From positions 1 to 64,000 of the forward strand of contig CAMUYI010000005.1 in the NCBI GenBank assembly GCA_947164985.1: a DNA stretch of 64,000 nt, written 5' to 3'. The translations under genes were made by a program, and so were the position numbers. This DNA comes from an uncultured Bacteroidales bacterium (lineage in GTDB: Bacteria > Bacteroidota > Bacteroidia > Bacteroidales > Paludibacteraceae). The notes under the pieces are model-generated. The model did no database searches, was not told the origin of the DNA, and saw only the letters and a list, made by a program, of their open reading frames with translations. Positions 20,483 to 31,085 of the stretch are shown one piece after another (position 1 is the stretch's first letter; each line of letters begins with the position of its first letter).

Positions 20483-21525
20483 CTCTCACTGAACTATGTG
20501 CCCTTATCGGCGAAACGCTGGACGAGAGTCTGGCCGGTTCGTTTTGGGTCAAAGCCGAGATCAGCAGCCTCAGCGAACGAGGCGGCCATATGTATCTGGA
20601 TCTCATTGACGGCAAGACCGCTAAGATGCGTGCTACGTGTTGGGCCGGCACCAAAGAGATGCTGACGGCTTATTTTGAGTCTGAGACCGGTCAACGGCTG
20701 CAACCCGGACTCAACGTACTCATAGAAGCGGAGATTCAATACCATCCGGTCTATGGGTTGAGTCTGTCTATCATCGGTATTGATCCTTCTTACACGTTGG
20801 GTGACATTGCCCGCCAGCGCCAACAGACGATCAATCAATTGCAGAAAGACGGCCTTTTGGATGCCCAACAACTCCTCCCGCTCCCTACCCTCATCCGCCG
20901 TATAGCTGTTATCTCATCGCCGAATGCGGCCGGGTATGAGGACTTCAAGCACCAATTGGATAATAGCGGCTATCATTTTGAAACACAACTGTTTGGTGCA
21001 ACCATGCAAGGGGAACAAGCCCCGAAATCCATCATAGCCGCATTGGAAGAAATCTCAGGTTTTGATGCGGTGGCTATCATCCGAGGCGGCGGTGCGACGA
21101 CGGACTTGAGTTGTTTTGACAACTACGAACTATGTGCCGTCTGCGCGCAGTACGAAATACCTATTATAAGCGGTATCGGGCACACGCGCGATATATCGGT
21201 CTTGGACCTGGTGGCGCATCAAGCGCTCAAGACCCCTACTGCAGTAGCCGAATGGCTCATCCATCGGATGGACGAACAGGCGGAACGTATTCGTCTACTC
21301 CTCACCCGTCTGCAACGCACCGCCGAAAGGCAGATCCTCATTCGCCAGCACCGCATTGACTTGCTCCAACAACGCCTCGCCGCCTGCAATCCCGAACGGA
21401 TCTATCGAATGGGATATAGTCTGCTGACTAAGAACGGCAAGGTAGTTCGAAGTGTGAGTGAGTTACAGGAAGGCGATACCGTCACCACCCATCTCGCAGA
21501 CGGTTCACGTGATTTGACAGTATGA
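20470..21525 (+). CDS. xseA: Exodeoxyribonuclease VII large subunit
   Basis: SLTLTELCALIGETLDESLAGSFWVKAEISSLSERGGHMYLDLID; RRIAVISSPNAAGYEDF; IIRGGGATTDLSCFDNYELC; GHTRDISVLDLVAH. Confidence 0.96.
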   Translation: MASLTLTELCALIGETLDESLAGSFWVKAEISSLSERGGHMYLDLIDGKTAKMRATCWAGTKEMLTAYFESETGQRLQPGLNVLIEAEIQYHPVYGLSLSIIGIDPSYTLGDIARQRQQTINQLQKDGLLDAQQLLPLPTLIRRIAVISSPNAAGYEDFKHQLDNSGYHFETQLFGATMQGEQAPKSIIAALEEISGFDAVAIIRGGGATTDLSCFDNYELCAVCAQYEIPIISGIGHTRDISVLDLVAHQALKTPTAVAEWLIHRMDEQAERIRLLLTRLQRTAERQILIRQHRIDLLQQRLAACNPERIYRMGYSLLTKNGKVVRSVSELQEGDTVTTHLADGSRDLTV

Positions 21526-22280
21526 TTCTCGCTAAAGAACAACGCATCGGAGCAGCGATACTCATTGGTATAGCATTGGTAGGATGGATCGTGGTCGCGG
21601 TATGGCCATCCCGTCAACCGGTACCTGCTCCTGAACCCGCTCAACAAAAGAAGTACCGCACATGGGAAGAGCGGCGGGACTCGATGGATAGGGCGGACTC
21701 GATGCGATATGCTCGATACGCAGCCGAACGCGAACAGCGGTATGACTCTTTTCGCGTAGCCGACTCCATGCGGCGGGCGGAACTCAAAGCCCAACTCAAA
21801 TACTTCCGTGACTCAGCACGGGTAGCCGACTCACTTTGGCGCGACTCCATGGGCATTCACTTCACGAAGCGCATCAAGAAAGATACTATCATTGACCTCA
21901 ATCACTGCGACACCACCGACCTGCTTTATCTGCGAGGCATCGGACAATATACGGCGATACAGATTCTGCATTATCGCGAACAATTAGGTGGTTTTTATTC
22001 ACCTACTCAACTAACCGATGCTCCCTTCGCCAAATGCCATTTGGATACCCTGTTGGCGCATTTCACCGCTGATAGTGCAGCGATACAGCAGATAGATGTC
22101 AACTCCTGCTCCATCGACCGACTTCAGCGGCATCCGTATCTGCGTTACCATCAAGCGAAAGCAATCTACACCCTTCGCCGAAAAAAAGTCAGACTGCACA
22201 ATCTTCAAGAACTGCGGACCTTACCGGAACTCGCCGAAGAAGACCTTCAACGAATCGCTCCGTATCTTAGCTTTGAATAA
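21522..22280 (+). CDS. Helix-hairpin-helix (ComEA-like) domain protein
   Basis: IDLNHCDTTDLLYLRGIGQYTAIQILHYREQLGGF; second IDVNSCSIDRLQRHPYLRYHQAKAIYTLR; ATGA overlap with xseA. Confidence 0.8.
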   Translation: MILAKEQRIGAAILIGIALVGWIVVAVWPSRQPVPAPEPAQQKKYRTWEERRDSMDRADSMRYARYAAEREQRYDSFRVADSMRRAELKAQLKYFRDSARVADSLWRDSMGIHFTKRIKKDTIIDLNHCDTTDLLYLRGIGQYTAIQILHYREQLGGFYSPTQLTDAPFAKCHLDTLLAHFTADSAAIQQIDVNSCSIDRLQRHPYLRYHQAKAIYTLRRKKVRLHNLQELRTLPELAEEDLQRIAPYLSFE

Positions 22281-22362
22281 AAAATCAAGAAAAATGGCAT
22301 ACACTATTGTGTATGTCATATTTTTTTTGTAATTTTGTGCCCGAATTTGGTTTTTAGTGAAA

Positions 22363-23412
22363 ATGAAACGAAAGATAGCTATTATAGCGGGAGGAGACAG
22401 CAGCGAACATGAGGTATCGCTCCGGTCGGCTGCAGGTCTGTACTCCTTCATGGATAAGGAGCGTTACGACGTGACGATCGTCGTCTTTGACGGGAAGAAC
22501 TGGTATGCCGTTCCGGCATTGGAAAATGGAGAATGGAAATTGGAGAATGATTCTTATCCCATCGACAAGAATGATTTTTCTTTTACGCGCGCAGGCGTAA
22601 AACATACCTTTGATTTTGCGTATATCACTATTCATGGCACACCGGGTGAGAACGGAATATTGCAGGGATACCTCGATATGATCGGTATGCCGTACAGTTG
22701 TTGCGGAGTGTTGGCCGCAGCATTGACGTTCAATAAGTACGCCTGCAACCATTACCTCTCTTATTTTGGTTTCCATATCGCGAACAGTATGATGCTGCGT
22801 GCCGGTCAGAAACTGCCGAACGCGCCGAAGATCGCGGAGACTTTAGGCCTGCCTTGTTTCATCAAATCGAACGTAGGCGGCAGCTCTTTCGGTTGCACGA
22901 AAGTGAAGACGGTGGAGGATATCTATCCGGCGATTGAACGGGCTTTCCAAGAGGGCGATGAGGTCATCTGCGAGTCGTTCATGCAAGGAACGGAAGTGAC
23001 CTGCGGTGTGTATAAGACGAAAGACAAAGCCGTTGCTTTCCCGATCACCGAGGTGGTGACGCATAATGAGTTCTTCGATTACGACGCCAAATACAAAGGT
23101 GAGGTGGACGAGATCACTCCGGCCCGCATCCCGGATGCGCTTCGCGATAAGATCCAGGCAGAAACCCTGCGTCTGTACGACATCATCGGTGCCAACGGTA
23201 TCATCCGTGTAGATTGGATCATTACTCCGAATGGAGAATGGAAAATGGAAAATGGAAAATGGACGGGTGATATGCCTCACATCAACCTCTTGGAGGTGAA
23301 CACGACTCCGGGTATGACGCCGACGAGTTTCATCCCGCAGCAGGTTCGTGCCGCAGGACTTGACATTAAAGATGTACTGACAGATATTATTGAGAACAAG
23401 TTTAACAATTAA
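22363..23412 (+). CDS. ddl: D-alanine--D-alanine ligase
   Basis: KIAIIAGGDSSEHEVSLRSA, IHGTPGENGILQGYLDMIGMPYSCCG, LLEVNTTPGMTPTSFIPQQ. Confidence 0.95.
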   Translation: MKRKIAIIAGGDSSEHEVSLRSAAGLYSFMDKERYDVTIVVFDGKNWYAVPALENGEWKLENDSYPIDKNDFSFTRAGVKHTFDFAYITIHGTPGENGILQGYLDMIGMPYSCCGVLAAALTFNKYACNHYLSYFGFHIANSMMLRAGQKLPNAPKIAETLGLPCFIKSNVGGSSFGCTKVKTVEDIYPAIERAFQEGDEVICESFMQGTEVTCGVYKTKDKAVAFPITEVVTHNEFFDYDAKYKGEVDEITPARIPDALRDKIQAETLRLYDIIGANGIIRVDWIITPNGEWKMENGKWTGDMPHINLLEVNTTPGMTPTSFIPQQVRAAGLDIKDVLTDIIENKFNN

Positions 23413-23552
23413 CAATGAATAATTAACAATTAACAAAGCGTCCTAGAGGCTTTGGTACTAACTCAATAGAAAGTACGGATCTTCTAAACTTTGTACCAAG
23501 CGCCAAGAGCCCTTTGTAAATTGTACATTGTACATTGTAAATTACGAATAGC

Positions 23553-24521
23553 ATGATCGATATTAACAAAGCGATCGCATCGCTGAACTGGAACAAAGAG
23601 CCGCGAGGACTGTACGAACCGATTGAGTACGCACTATCAGCAGGAGGTAAACGTATCCGCCCCACCCTGGCGCTTATTGCCGCAGACACCATTGTCAACG
23701 GAGGTCTGATTAACGGCGATGCTATCGAGCAGACTTTACCGGCAGCACTGGCGTTGGAGGTGTTTCATAATTTCACCCTGCTGCACGACGATGTGATGGA
23801 CAAAGCGCCCATCCGTCGCGGTCAACCTACCGTACATGTCAAATGGAATGAGAATACCGCTATTCTTTCCGGAGACCAGATGCTCATTGAAGCCTACAAG
23901 CTGCTGAGCGGTGTCCCGGATGACAAGTTGCCGCAGGTGCTCAAATGGTTCAACGAGATGGCTACAGGTATCTGTGAGGGTCAACAACTCGATGTAGATT
24001 TCGAGCATATGAGTCATGTGTCTATCGAGGACTACATGCATATGATCGAACTCAAGACCTCAGTGCTCCTGGCTAACGCCATGCGTATCGGTGGATACAT
24101 CGCCGGTGCTACCCCGGTTCAACAAGAGGCGTTGTACCAGTATGGTCTGCATATTGGTCTGGCGTTCCAGATTCAAGATGACATTCTGGATGTCTACGGC
24201 GATCCCAAGACCTTTGGTAAAGCGATCGGAGGCGATATATGCGCCAACAAGAAGACCTTCCTGCTCCTCACCGCGCTGGAGACAGCCGATGCGGAGAGCA
24301 AAGCAGAGTTGTTAGGATGGCTCATGGCCAATGACCGGAACGAAGAGAAGATAGCAGCCGTTACCGCCATCTATAATCGCTTGGGCGTACGCCAAGCGGC
24401 AGAAGTGACGATGGAGGAACATACTGCGCTTGCTCTGGCACAATTGGACAAACTGCCGCAGAACGCAGCCACCGAGTCCCTTCGCCTGCTGGCCGAACAA
24501 CTCGCAAATCGTAAATCGTAA
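23553..24521 (+). CDS. Polyprenyl synthetase family protein
   Basis: LSAGGKRIRPTLAL, LLHDDVMDKAPIRRGQPTVH, FQIQDDILDVYGD. Confidence 0.95.
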   Translation: MIDINKAIASLNWNKEPRGLYEPIEYALSAGGKRIRPTLALIAADTIVNGGLINGDAIEQTLPAALALEVFHNFTLLHDDVMDKAPIRRGQPTVHVKWNENTAILSGDQMLIEAYKLLSGVPDDKLPQVLKWFNEMATGICEGQQLDVDFEHMSHVSIEDYMHMIELKTSVLLANAMRIGGYIAGATPVQQEALYQYGLHIGLAFQIQDDILDVYGDPKTFGKAIGGDICANKKTFLLLTALETADAESKAELLGWLMANDRNEEKIAAVTAIYNRLGVRQAAEVTMEEHTALALAQLDKLPQNAATESLRLLAEQLANRKS

Positions 24522-24544
24522 ATCGTTAAATCGTAAATAATAAG

Positions 24545-25312
24545 ATGCCTTACCGTCGACTACCTAACACAGACCTCGCCCGTCTTCACGCGCTGCAGAA
24601 CGCTATCCAACGTGCGCAGACCGCGGACTATACCGAGCAGGTCATCCCGTACAAGACGCTCAGCGAAGCACAGCGTTTTCTTGTGCAGTTCGAGAATGTG
24701 GTGATGCAGTCCAAGGATAACTACAAGTCCTCTGTCACTGCCAACAAACAGTACCGCCACATCGTGCAGAACGCACGTATGTACATCTCGCATTTCATCC
24801 AAGTGCTCAACCTTGCCGTTATTCGCGGAGAGATCAAGAGAGAGCAGAAACTGCTTTATGGCTTGGATCCGCATCAGCATATTGTGCCGGATTTATCGAC
24901 GGAAGAGTACCTGCTGGAATGGGGTAAGAATATTATCGAGGGTGAGCAAAAACGCATGGCCAACGGTGGTTTTCCGATCTACAACCCGGCGATCAACAAA
25001 GTGAAGGTGCATTATGACATCTTCTGTGAGCACCAACGCCAACATGCGTTCCATGTGCAAAACAACGAACGAGTACATGGTGATTTGGAGCCCTTACGCG
25101 CACAGGCAGACGAGATTATTCTGAACTTATGGAACATGATTGAGAAGTTCTATGAGAACGAGTTGCCTTATGCCAAGATGATGAAATGCCAGTATTACGG
25201 CGTCATCTATTATTACCGTAAGGGCGAAAGAAAACTTTCGGCCGAGACCGACCGAAAGTTACAACAAATACGGGATAGCCAACCGACTATCCAATGGTCT
25301 GCTGGGGAGTAA
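24545..25312 (+). CDS. Conserved hypothetical protein
   Basis: 255-aa ORF in a collinear housekeeping context; no motif recognised. Confidence 0.7.
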   Translation: MPYRRLPNTDLARLHALQNAIQRAQTADYTEQVIPYKTLSEAQRFLVQFENVVMQSKDNYKSSVTANKQYRHIVQNARMYISHFIQVLNLAVIRGEIKREQKLLYGLDPHQHIVPDLSTEEYLLEWGKNIIEGEQKRMANGGFPIYNPAINKVKVHYDIFCEHQRQHAFHVQNNERVHGDLEPLRAQADEIILNLWNMIEKFYENELPYAKMMKCQYYGVIYYYRKGERKLSAETDRKLQQIRDSQPTIQWSAGE

Positions 25313-25889
25313 TGATTCGATCCAGCTTCTGATCACGCCAGGAATGCGGAATCGTGTGTTTCTTCAACTGGAACGTATAGCACACGCCTACTTTCTTTGC
25401 TGTGAGTTGCTTACGCAAGAAGCGATCGTAATAACCTCCTCCACGACCGATACGGTGACGATGCTGGTCAAAGACCACACCCGGAACAATAATCAAATCG
25501 ATATGCCCGCGATACGTAGATGTCTGAGGTTCCGGAACGCCCAAACGACCGCGACGCATCATATCCTCTCCGTCATACGGACGAACCTCCATCGAGTGGC
25601 GATGGGTAACAGGTAACAAGAATATTTTTTGACCCTTGTACTTAGAGAGCAACGGACGCAGGTCCACCTCATTATGTATCGGGTAATATAGAAGCACGGT
25701 CTTGGCTTCCCGAAAAGCAGACATCTGCTCCAGCTGAGCCATGATAAGAGCGGATTGCTCTGCCACCTGCTCCTTGGTCATGATACGACGCTTCTGCTCC
25801 ACAATAGCACGCAAAGCACGCTGCTCCCTACGGGTACGAATCCAAGGCAGGATGGACCAGAAGTCATGTACTTGTGATTCAAATAACAT
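25287..25889 (-). CDS. 5-formyltetrahydrofolate cyclo-ligase
   Basis: LIIVPGVVFDQHRHRIGRGGGYYDRFL motif; 3' end overlaps the convergent gene by 26 bp. Confidence 0.9.
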   Translation of the reverse strand: MLFESQVHDFWSILPWIRTRREQRALRAIVEQKRRIMTKEQVAEQSALIMAQLEQMSAFREAKTVLLYYPIHNEVDLRPLLSKYKGQKIFLLPVTHRHSMEVRPYDGEDMMRRGRLGVPEPQTSTYRGHIDLIIVPGVVFDQHRHRIGRGGGYYDRFLRKQLTAKKVGVCYTFQLKKHTIPHSWRDQKLDRIITPQQTIG

Positions 25890-25928
25890 AGTATAGATAG
25901 ATTTTAAAAGTAGTTAATTATCTCATTT

Positions 25929-25952
25929 ACCTTTGCGGGCTGCAAAGGTACG
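25929..25952. promoter_or_regulatory. Overlapping face-to-face -7 elements in a 22-bp dyad
   Basis: ttACCTTTGCgggctGCAAAGGTAcg reads TACCTTTG on both strands between divergent genes. Confidence 0.6.
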
Positions 25953-25965
25953 AAAAAAAAATAAC

Positions 25966-27294
25966 ATGCGCAAATATTTCAGCATATTTCTGCTCTTTTG
26001 TCTCATTTTTCTAACGAATTGTGAGCAAAAGACCACAACAACCCCTTCTTCCGTGGCTCAATTGTCCGCTTTCTCGTTTGCGGCAGTGGACTCGATACCG
26101 GGACTTGCAGCGGCTTCTTTCAAAGTGGAGGAACGACTCGATACCGGCTTGGTTTGGAATAAAGATTCTATGTTGTACGGCACCAAGCTGGACCGCGTAG
26201 TACCGCGTTTCACGTTTGCAACCACACCGGGTGCAGCCACACTCTTTTTCCCTGATACTACCGTTCAGTTGACCGGATACGACACGCTGGATTTCACCAA
26301 GACGCCGATCTATCTGACCATCCGTTCCCAGGATAATAAGAATACCAAGACCTATGAGATACGCGCTACGGTGCATCAGATGGATCCCGATCTATACACT
26401 TGGGAGCAACTGAACGCCGGCATCTATCCGCTGGATGACAGTGAACAACGGGTGGTAGAGTTAGGTTCGGACTTTGTCATGTTGACTTCGAACGGCTTTG
26501 AGATATATGCTATCCTTTCTGCGGATGGTGCTAACTGGTCCACACCGGCTATCACAACCGGTCTACCTGCCGGCACCAATGTACGTCAGATCATCTCGGA
26601 CGGCACCACCCTCTATTACGGTCAAGGCAATGCGGTATACACCTCCACCGATGCCATCCACTGGACGCAGAACAACGTCTCGGAAAATGTGGTCACGATG
26701 CTGATGCATTGGAATGACTTGGTATGGGTGCTCATACAGAATACCGGCTATCAGATAGCCACCTATGCCGGCGGCATACTGACGCCGACGGATCTTAAGC
26801 CGACCGACAACTTCCCCATCAGCGATTTTGCAGCGGTCACCTTCCGTAGTGCCAGTATGCGTGAGCGCGCGATGATAATAGGTGGTTTTGCCGAGAACGG
26901 TCAGAGCCTCAATACGCGCTGGAACATCGAATATGTGAAATACTCAGATAAGAGCGCCGGTGAATATCGCTTGGAAGAGTTCTCGATAGACCGACCGGCT
27001 TTTCAGAGCCTCACCGGCATCTCCGTCATCGACTATAATGACCAATTGTTGCTCTTCGGCGGCGTAGATGAGAACATGACTTATCTCGGACGGGATATCT
27101 TCATCTCCGAGAACGAAGGACTGAGTTGGATAGCAGCCGACACGGCTAAGAACCAACTGCCCGAGACGTATGGTGCACGGCAAAAACAGAGCGCTATCGT
27201 GCGCGATAACTATATCTATGTCTTCGGCGGACAAGACGGACAGCAGACCTACAGCGACGTCTATCGCGGCCGACTCAACTCGATTGATTGGTAA
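25966..27294 (+). CDS. Lipoprotein with kelch-like repeats (DUF6242-like)
   Basis: Lipobox FLTNC; GGVDENMTYLGRDIFIS and YVFGGQDGQQTYSDVYRG; start refined to 25966. Confidence 0.75.
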   Translation: MRKYFSIFLLFCLIFLTNCEQKTTTTPSSVAQLSAFSFAAVDSIPGLAAASFKVEERLDTGLVWNKDSMLYGTKLDRVVPRFTFATTPGAATLFFPDTTVQLTGYDTLDFTKTPIYLTIRSQDNKNTKTYEIRATVHQMDPDLYTWEQLNAGIYPLDDSEQRVVELGSDFVMLTSNGFEIYAILSADGANWSTPAITTGLPAGTNVRQIISDGTTLYYGQGNAVYTSTDAIHWTQNNVSENVVTMLMHWNDLVWVLIQNTGYQIATYAGGILTPTDLKPTDNFPISDFAAVTFRSASMRERAMIIGGFAENGQSLNTRWNIEYVKYSDKSAGEYRLEEFSIDRPAFQSLTGISVIDYNDQLLLFGGVDENMTYLGRDIFISENEGLSWIAADTAKNQLPETYGARQKQSAIVRDNYIYVFGGQDGQQTYSDVYRGRLNSIDW

Positions 27295-27322
27295 ACTAAC
27301 AACAAACTAAATATATAACATT

Positions 27323-28573
27323 ATGACTATCAAAGATTACAAATTCGCCGGCAAGAAGGCGATCGTACGTGTAGATTTCAACGTACCTCTGGATGAGAAT
27401 GGTAAGATCACAGACGACACCCGTATTCGCGGTGCTCTGCCTACCCTCAAGCACATCTTAGACGAAGGTGGTGCGCTCATCATCATGAGCCACATGGGTA
27501 AGCCGAAAGGTAAAGTAGATGCCAAATACAGCCTCAGCCAGATCGTTGACGCTGTAGCTGCTGCGCTGGGTCGTCCGGTACAGTTCGCAGAGGACTGCGC
27601 AAAGGCTGCAGACAAGGCTGCTGCCCTCAAGCCGGGTGAGGTACTGATGCTGGAGAACCTCCGTTTCTATCCGGAAGAGGAAGGCAAACCCGTAGGTATC
27701 GAGAAAGAAGATCCCGCTTACGAACCCGCTAAGAAAGAGATGAAGGCTCGTCAGAAAGAGTTCGCTAAGACGCTGGCAAGTTATGCTGACTGCTATGTCA
27801 TGGACGCATTCGGTACCGCACACCGCAAACATGCATCGACGGCTGTCATCGCTGACTATTTCGATGCAGACAACAAGATGCTGGGCTTCCTGATGGAGAA
27901 AGAGGTGGCAGCTGTAGATGCTATCCTCAAAGACATCAAACGTCCGTTCGTTGCCATCATGGGTGGTTCCAAAGTATCCTCCAAGATCGGTATCATCGAG
28001 AACCTGCTCGGCAAAGTAGATAAACTGATTCTCTGCGGCGGTATGACCTATACGTTCGCTAAGGCGCACGGCGGCGAGATCGGCGGTTCTATCGTAGAGC
28101 TCGACAAGCTGGATGTAGCATTAGGCGTAGAGGAGTTGGCTAAGAAGAACGGCGTAGAGCTCGTTCTCGCTCCGGATGCTATCTGCGCAGACAGTTTCAG
28201 CAACGACGCCAACCAGAAAGTATTCCCGTCCAACGCTATTCCTGAGGGTTGGGAAGGTCTGGATGCAGGTCCTGAGGCACAGAAGAACTTCGCTGCCGCT
28301 ATCAAGGGCGCCAAGACCATCCTCTGGAACGGTCCTGCCGGCGTATTCGAGTTCGATAATTTCTGCGACGGAAGCCGCGCTATCGGTAATGCGATTGCAG
28401 AGGCAACGGCAGAAGGCGCATTCTCGCTCATCGGCGGTGGTGACTCTGTCGCTTGCGTAAACAAGTTCGGTCTGGCAGATAAGGTTTCGTACATCTCTAC
28501 CGGTGGCGGTGCCCTCCTCGAAGCAATCGAGGGTAAGGTTCTCCCGGGTGTAGCAGCTATTAAAGGAGAATAA
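27323..28573 (+). CDS. pgk: Phosphoglycerate kinase
   Basis: [71 protein letters not shown]. Confidence 0.98.
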   Translation: MTIKDYKFAGKKAIVRVDFNVPLDENGKITDDTRIRGALPTLKHILDEGGALIIMSHMGKPKGKVDAKYSLSQIVDAVAAALGRPVQFAEDCAKAADKAAALKPGEVLMLENLRFYPEEEGKPVGIEKEDPAYEPAKKEMKARQKEFAKTLASYADCYVMDAFGTAHRKHASTAVIADYFDADNKMLGFLMEKEVAAVDAILKDIKRPFVAIMGGSKVSSKIGIIENLLGKVDKLILCGGMTYTFAKAHGGEIGGSIVELDKLDVALGVEELAKKNGVELVLAPDAICADSFSNDANQKVFPSNAIPEGWEGLDAGPEAQKNFAAAIKGAKTILWNGPAGVFEFDNFCDGSRAIGNAIAEATAEGAFSLIGGGDSVACVNKFGLADKVSYISTGGGALLEAIEGKVLPGVAAIKGE

Positions 28574-28576
28574 GGT

Positions 28577-28999
28577 ATGGAAGTAGTAGGAAAAATCATA
28601 CAAGTACTGCCTATGCAAGAAGGCGTAGGCCGTAACGGTAATCCCTGGAAACTGCAGGGCTACGTACTCGAGACCATCGAGAACTATCCGCGCAAGGTGC
28701 ATTTCGAGGTATTCGGCGAGGATCGCATTAAGAACAACCCTTGCGAGATCGATCAGATCGTAACGGTTAGTTTCGATATCGAGAGCCGCGAGTTCAACGG
28801 CCGTTGGTACACTTCTATCCGCGCATGGAAGATCCAGCAGGGTGATATGACCCAACAAGCTGCTGCAGCTCCTGCTGCCGCACCGGTAGCCGCTCCTGTA
28901 GCGCAGGCTGCTCCGGCCGCTCCGGCAGAGGTTGCGCCGACGAATGTGGATCCGTTTGATGCAACAGCCGGTGACGGCACCAGCGATCTGCCCTTCTAA
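28577..28999 (+). CDS. DUF3127-type OB-fold-like protein with Ala/Pro-rich linker and acidic tail ending DLPF
   Basis: MEVVGKIIQVLPMQEGVGRNGNPWKLQGYVLE...; AAAAPAAAPVAAPVAQAAPAAPAE; SSB-like tip DGTSDLPF. Confidence 0.8.
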   Translation: MEVVGKIIQVLPMQEGVGRNGNPWKLQGYVLETIENYPRKVHFEVFGEDRIKNNPCEIDQIVTVSFDIESREFNGRWYTSIRAWKIQQGDMTQQAAAAPAAAPVAAPVAQAAPAAPAEVAPTNVDPFDATAGDGTSDLPF

Positions 29000-29922
29000 T
29001 GCGTAGATGGCTTAAAATAACGATACCAAGTCTCTTGTTAGCGGGTGGTGCAGTGATCTGCGCCATCCGCTGGCAGGCCTGGTTCGGAATGCCTGCCGAA
29101 CCCAAATGGAATGGTGAGACGGTAGATTATATTTTCCAATATCCAATATCCAATGCCCCATCACCGAGCACTTTTATTGTACTCGGCGACATCCACAGCC
29201 GTCTTAGCCGTGCGGACTATGACACGTTGGCGGCGCGCGTACCCCAAGCGGATGGTGTGATTCAGATTGGCGACTGGATGGATCGGGGGCAGAATTATTA
29301 CTACCAACTCTTGGTGCGCGAATGGACGAACAGCGATCTGAAGGATCTGCCTGTCATCGCCTGTCCGGGAAACCATGAGTACACCAAAGGGTTCAACAAA
29401 CAGCTCTCTCCCGTATGGGAGCATGCTTTTGCCCATCCGGACAACGGACCTGTGGGCGTTCCCGGTGCCAGTTATTACCTCGACCTGCCTTCGGTGCGGT
29501 TCATCGTCATTGATACCAACCCGCTGGTGCGCATGGTGCATCTCACCCGTACCCTCACTTGGTTGGAGGAAGCACTCAAGACGGCTGATGGACGTTTCAC
29601 CGTCGTGCTGATGCACCATCCGGTCCTGTCAGTAGGTAAAGGGCGAGCCAACGTATTGGTCTATAGCACATTCCGTTATACACTCAGCAAGGCCGACCTG
29701 GTGCTGGCCGGTCATGACCATAGTTACATGCGCCGCGCACCCTTCGTGGTGCTCAACACCGCCGGTAAGACAAAAAAACAGAAATACCACTACACCCCTG
29801 AAGTGACCGACACCGTCGCTGTGTATGGCATTCTTCAATCTTCAATCTCCAATCTTCAATTCAAGGTTTATCGTCTGAACGATAACACCTTGATCGATTC
29901 TCTCTATGTTAACCACGACTGA
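28999..29922 (+). CDS. Calcineurin-like metallophosphoesterase
   Basis: LGDIHSRLSR, IGDWMDRGQNYYYQ, CPGNHEYT, VLAGHDHSYMRR. Confidence 0.92.
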   Translation: MRRWLKITIPSLLLAGGAVICAIRWQAWFGMPAEPKWNGETVDYIFQYPISNAPSPSTFIVLGDIHSRLSRADYDTLAARVPQADGVIQIGDWMDRGQNYYYQLLVREWTNSDLKDLPVIACPGNHEYTKGFNKQLSPVWEHAFAHPDNGPVGVPGASYYLDLPSVRFIVIDTNPLVRMVHLTRTLTWLEEALKTADGRFTVVLMHHPVLSVGKGRANVLVYSTFRYTLSKADLVLAGHDHSYMRRAPFVVLNTAGKTKKQKYHYTPEVTDTVAVYGILQSSISNLQFKVYRLNDNTLIDSLYVNHD

Positions 29923-30466
29923 TGCGATAGTATTGTCGCTTCAGCCGCATTCGGATAAAGCGCATATGCTCCACGCCTATACGCGCGCGGGTGGACGCGT
30001 TAATTATATGGTGTATGGCGTCGGAAAGAAGAACTCCGCCGAGAAATACAGTCCGTTGTCCGTGGTACAGTTAACGACTGATGATCGTTCGGTTCGTACT
30101 GCCCAATTGCTTTTTGTGCCATCAACCACCAATTCCGATCCTTACAAACGAACGATCGCTCTGTTTTTAGCCGAAGTGCTGTATCATGTGCTTCGCCATC
30201 CGATGCCCGATGAACCTATGTACGAATTTATCCGGCTATCGGTACAAGCATTGGATCAATCGGAAGAACCGCAGAATTTTCATCTGGCGTTTTTGGTCGG
30301 ATTAGCGGCAAAACTGGGTTTTGAGATGGAGAAAGAGATCGCTCTACCCCACTCCCGAAAGGAACGTCAGGAGGCACTTCAGACCTTATGCGAATATTTC
30401 GAAGAACATGTTGAAACATGGCAAACACCTCGTTCTTTGGACGTATTAATGGAGGTTTTTGATTAA
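29906..30466 (+). CDS. recO: DNA repair protein RecO
   Basis: TTDAIVLSLQPHSDKAHMLHAYTRAGGRVNYMVYGVGKK; overlaps the upstream gene by 17 nt. Confidence 0.85.
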   Translation: MLTTTDAIVLSLQPHSDKAHMLHAYTRAGGRVNYMVYGVGKKNSAEKYSPLSVVQLTTDDRSVRTAQLLFVPSTTNSDPYKRTIALFLAEVLYHVLRHPMPDEPMYEFIRLSVQALDQSEEPQNFHLAFLVGLAAKLGFEMEKEIALPHSRKERQEALQTLCEYFEEHVETWQTPRSLDVLMEVFD

Positions 30467-30501
30467 AAAAAGCACATAAAAGCAAAAAAAGTGCGAAAAA
30501 A

Positions 30502-30533
30502 TTTGGTCATGTCAGATTTTTGTTGTAATTTTG
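30502..30533 (+). promoter_or_regulatory. Bacteroidetes-type promoter of rpmH
   Basis: TTTG (30502-30505) ... TAATTTTG (30526-30533). Confidence 0.65.
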
Positions 30534-30591
30534 CACGCTTTTTTGACGTATAAACCCGTTCTCGTGAGAGAACCTAAATAATAATAAGACA

Positions 30592-30750
30592 ATGAAACGT
30601 ACATTTCAACCTTCCCAACGCAAGCGTCGTAACAAACACGGCTTCTTGGAGAGAATGACTACCGCTAATGGTCGTCGCGTATTGGCTGCACGCCGCGCTA
30701 AAGGTCGTAAGAAACTGACCGTTGCCGACGAGGGTCGCCACAAATTTTAA
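30592..30750 (+). CDS. rpmH: 50S ribosomal protein L34 (below the ORF-track length cutoff)
   Basis: [52 protein letters not shown]. Confidence 0.98.
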   Translation: MKRTFQPSQRKRRNKHGFLERMTTANGRRVLAARRAKGRKKLTVADEGRHKF

Positions 30751-31085
30751 TGGAGTCAACTAGACAACACAAGATCGCTCGTCTGATTCAAAAAGACATG
30801 AGCGACATTCTACTGCGTTACGCGCGCACACTACATGGAACATTGATTTCCGTAAGTGAAGTGCGCGTAACGCCTGATTTGTCTCTTGCCCACATTTATC
30901 TCTCCATCTTCCCGCAAGACAAAGTAGCGGCGACGATGAATGAGATTACTGAGAACACCCACCGTTTTCGCGGTGAGTTAGGGTCATTGGAGCGCCATCA
31001 ACTGCGTATAATTCCGGAAATAGTCTTCCATTTGGACGAGACCATCGATCGGATGGAACGCATTGATGAGTTGCTGCATGGCTAA
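30750..31085 (+). CDS. rbfA: Ribosome-binding factor A
   Basis: STRQHKIARLIQKDMSDILLRYAR...SVSEVRVTPDLSLAHIYLSIFP; TAATG overlap with rpmH. Confidence 0.92.
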   Translation: MESTRQHKIARLIQKDMSDILLRYARTLHGTLISVSEVRVTPDLSLAHIYLSIFPQDKVAATMNEITENTHRFRGELGSLERHQLRIIPEIVFHLDETIDRMERIDELLHG

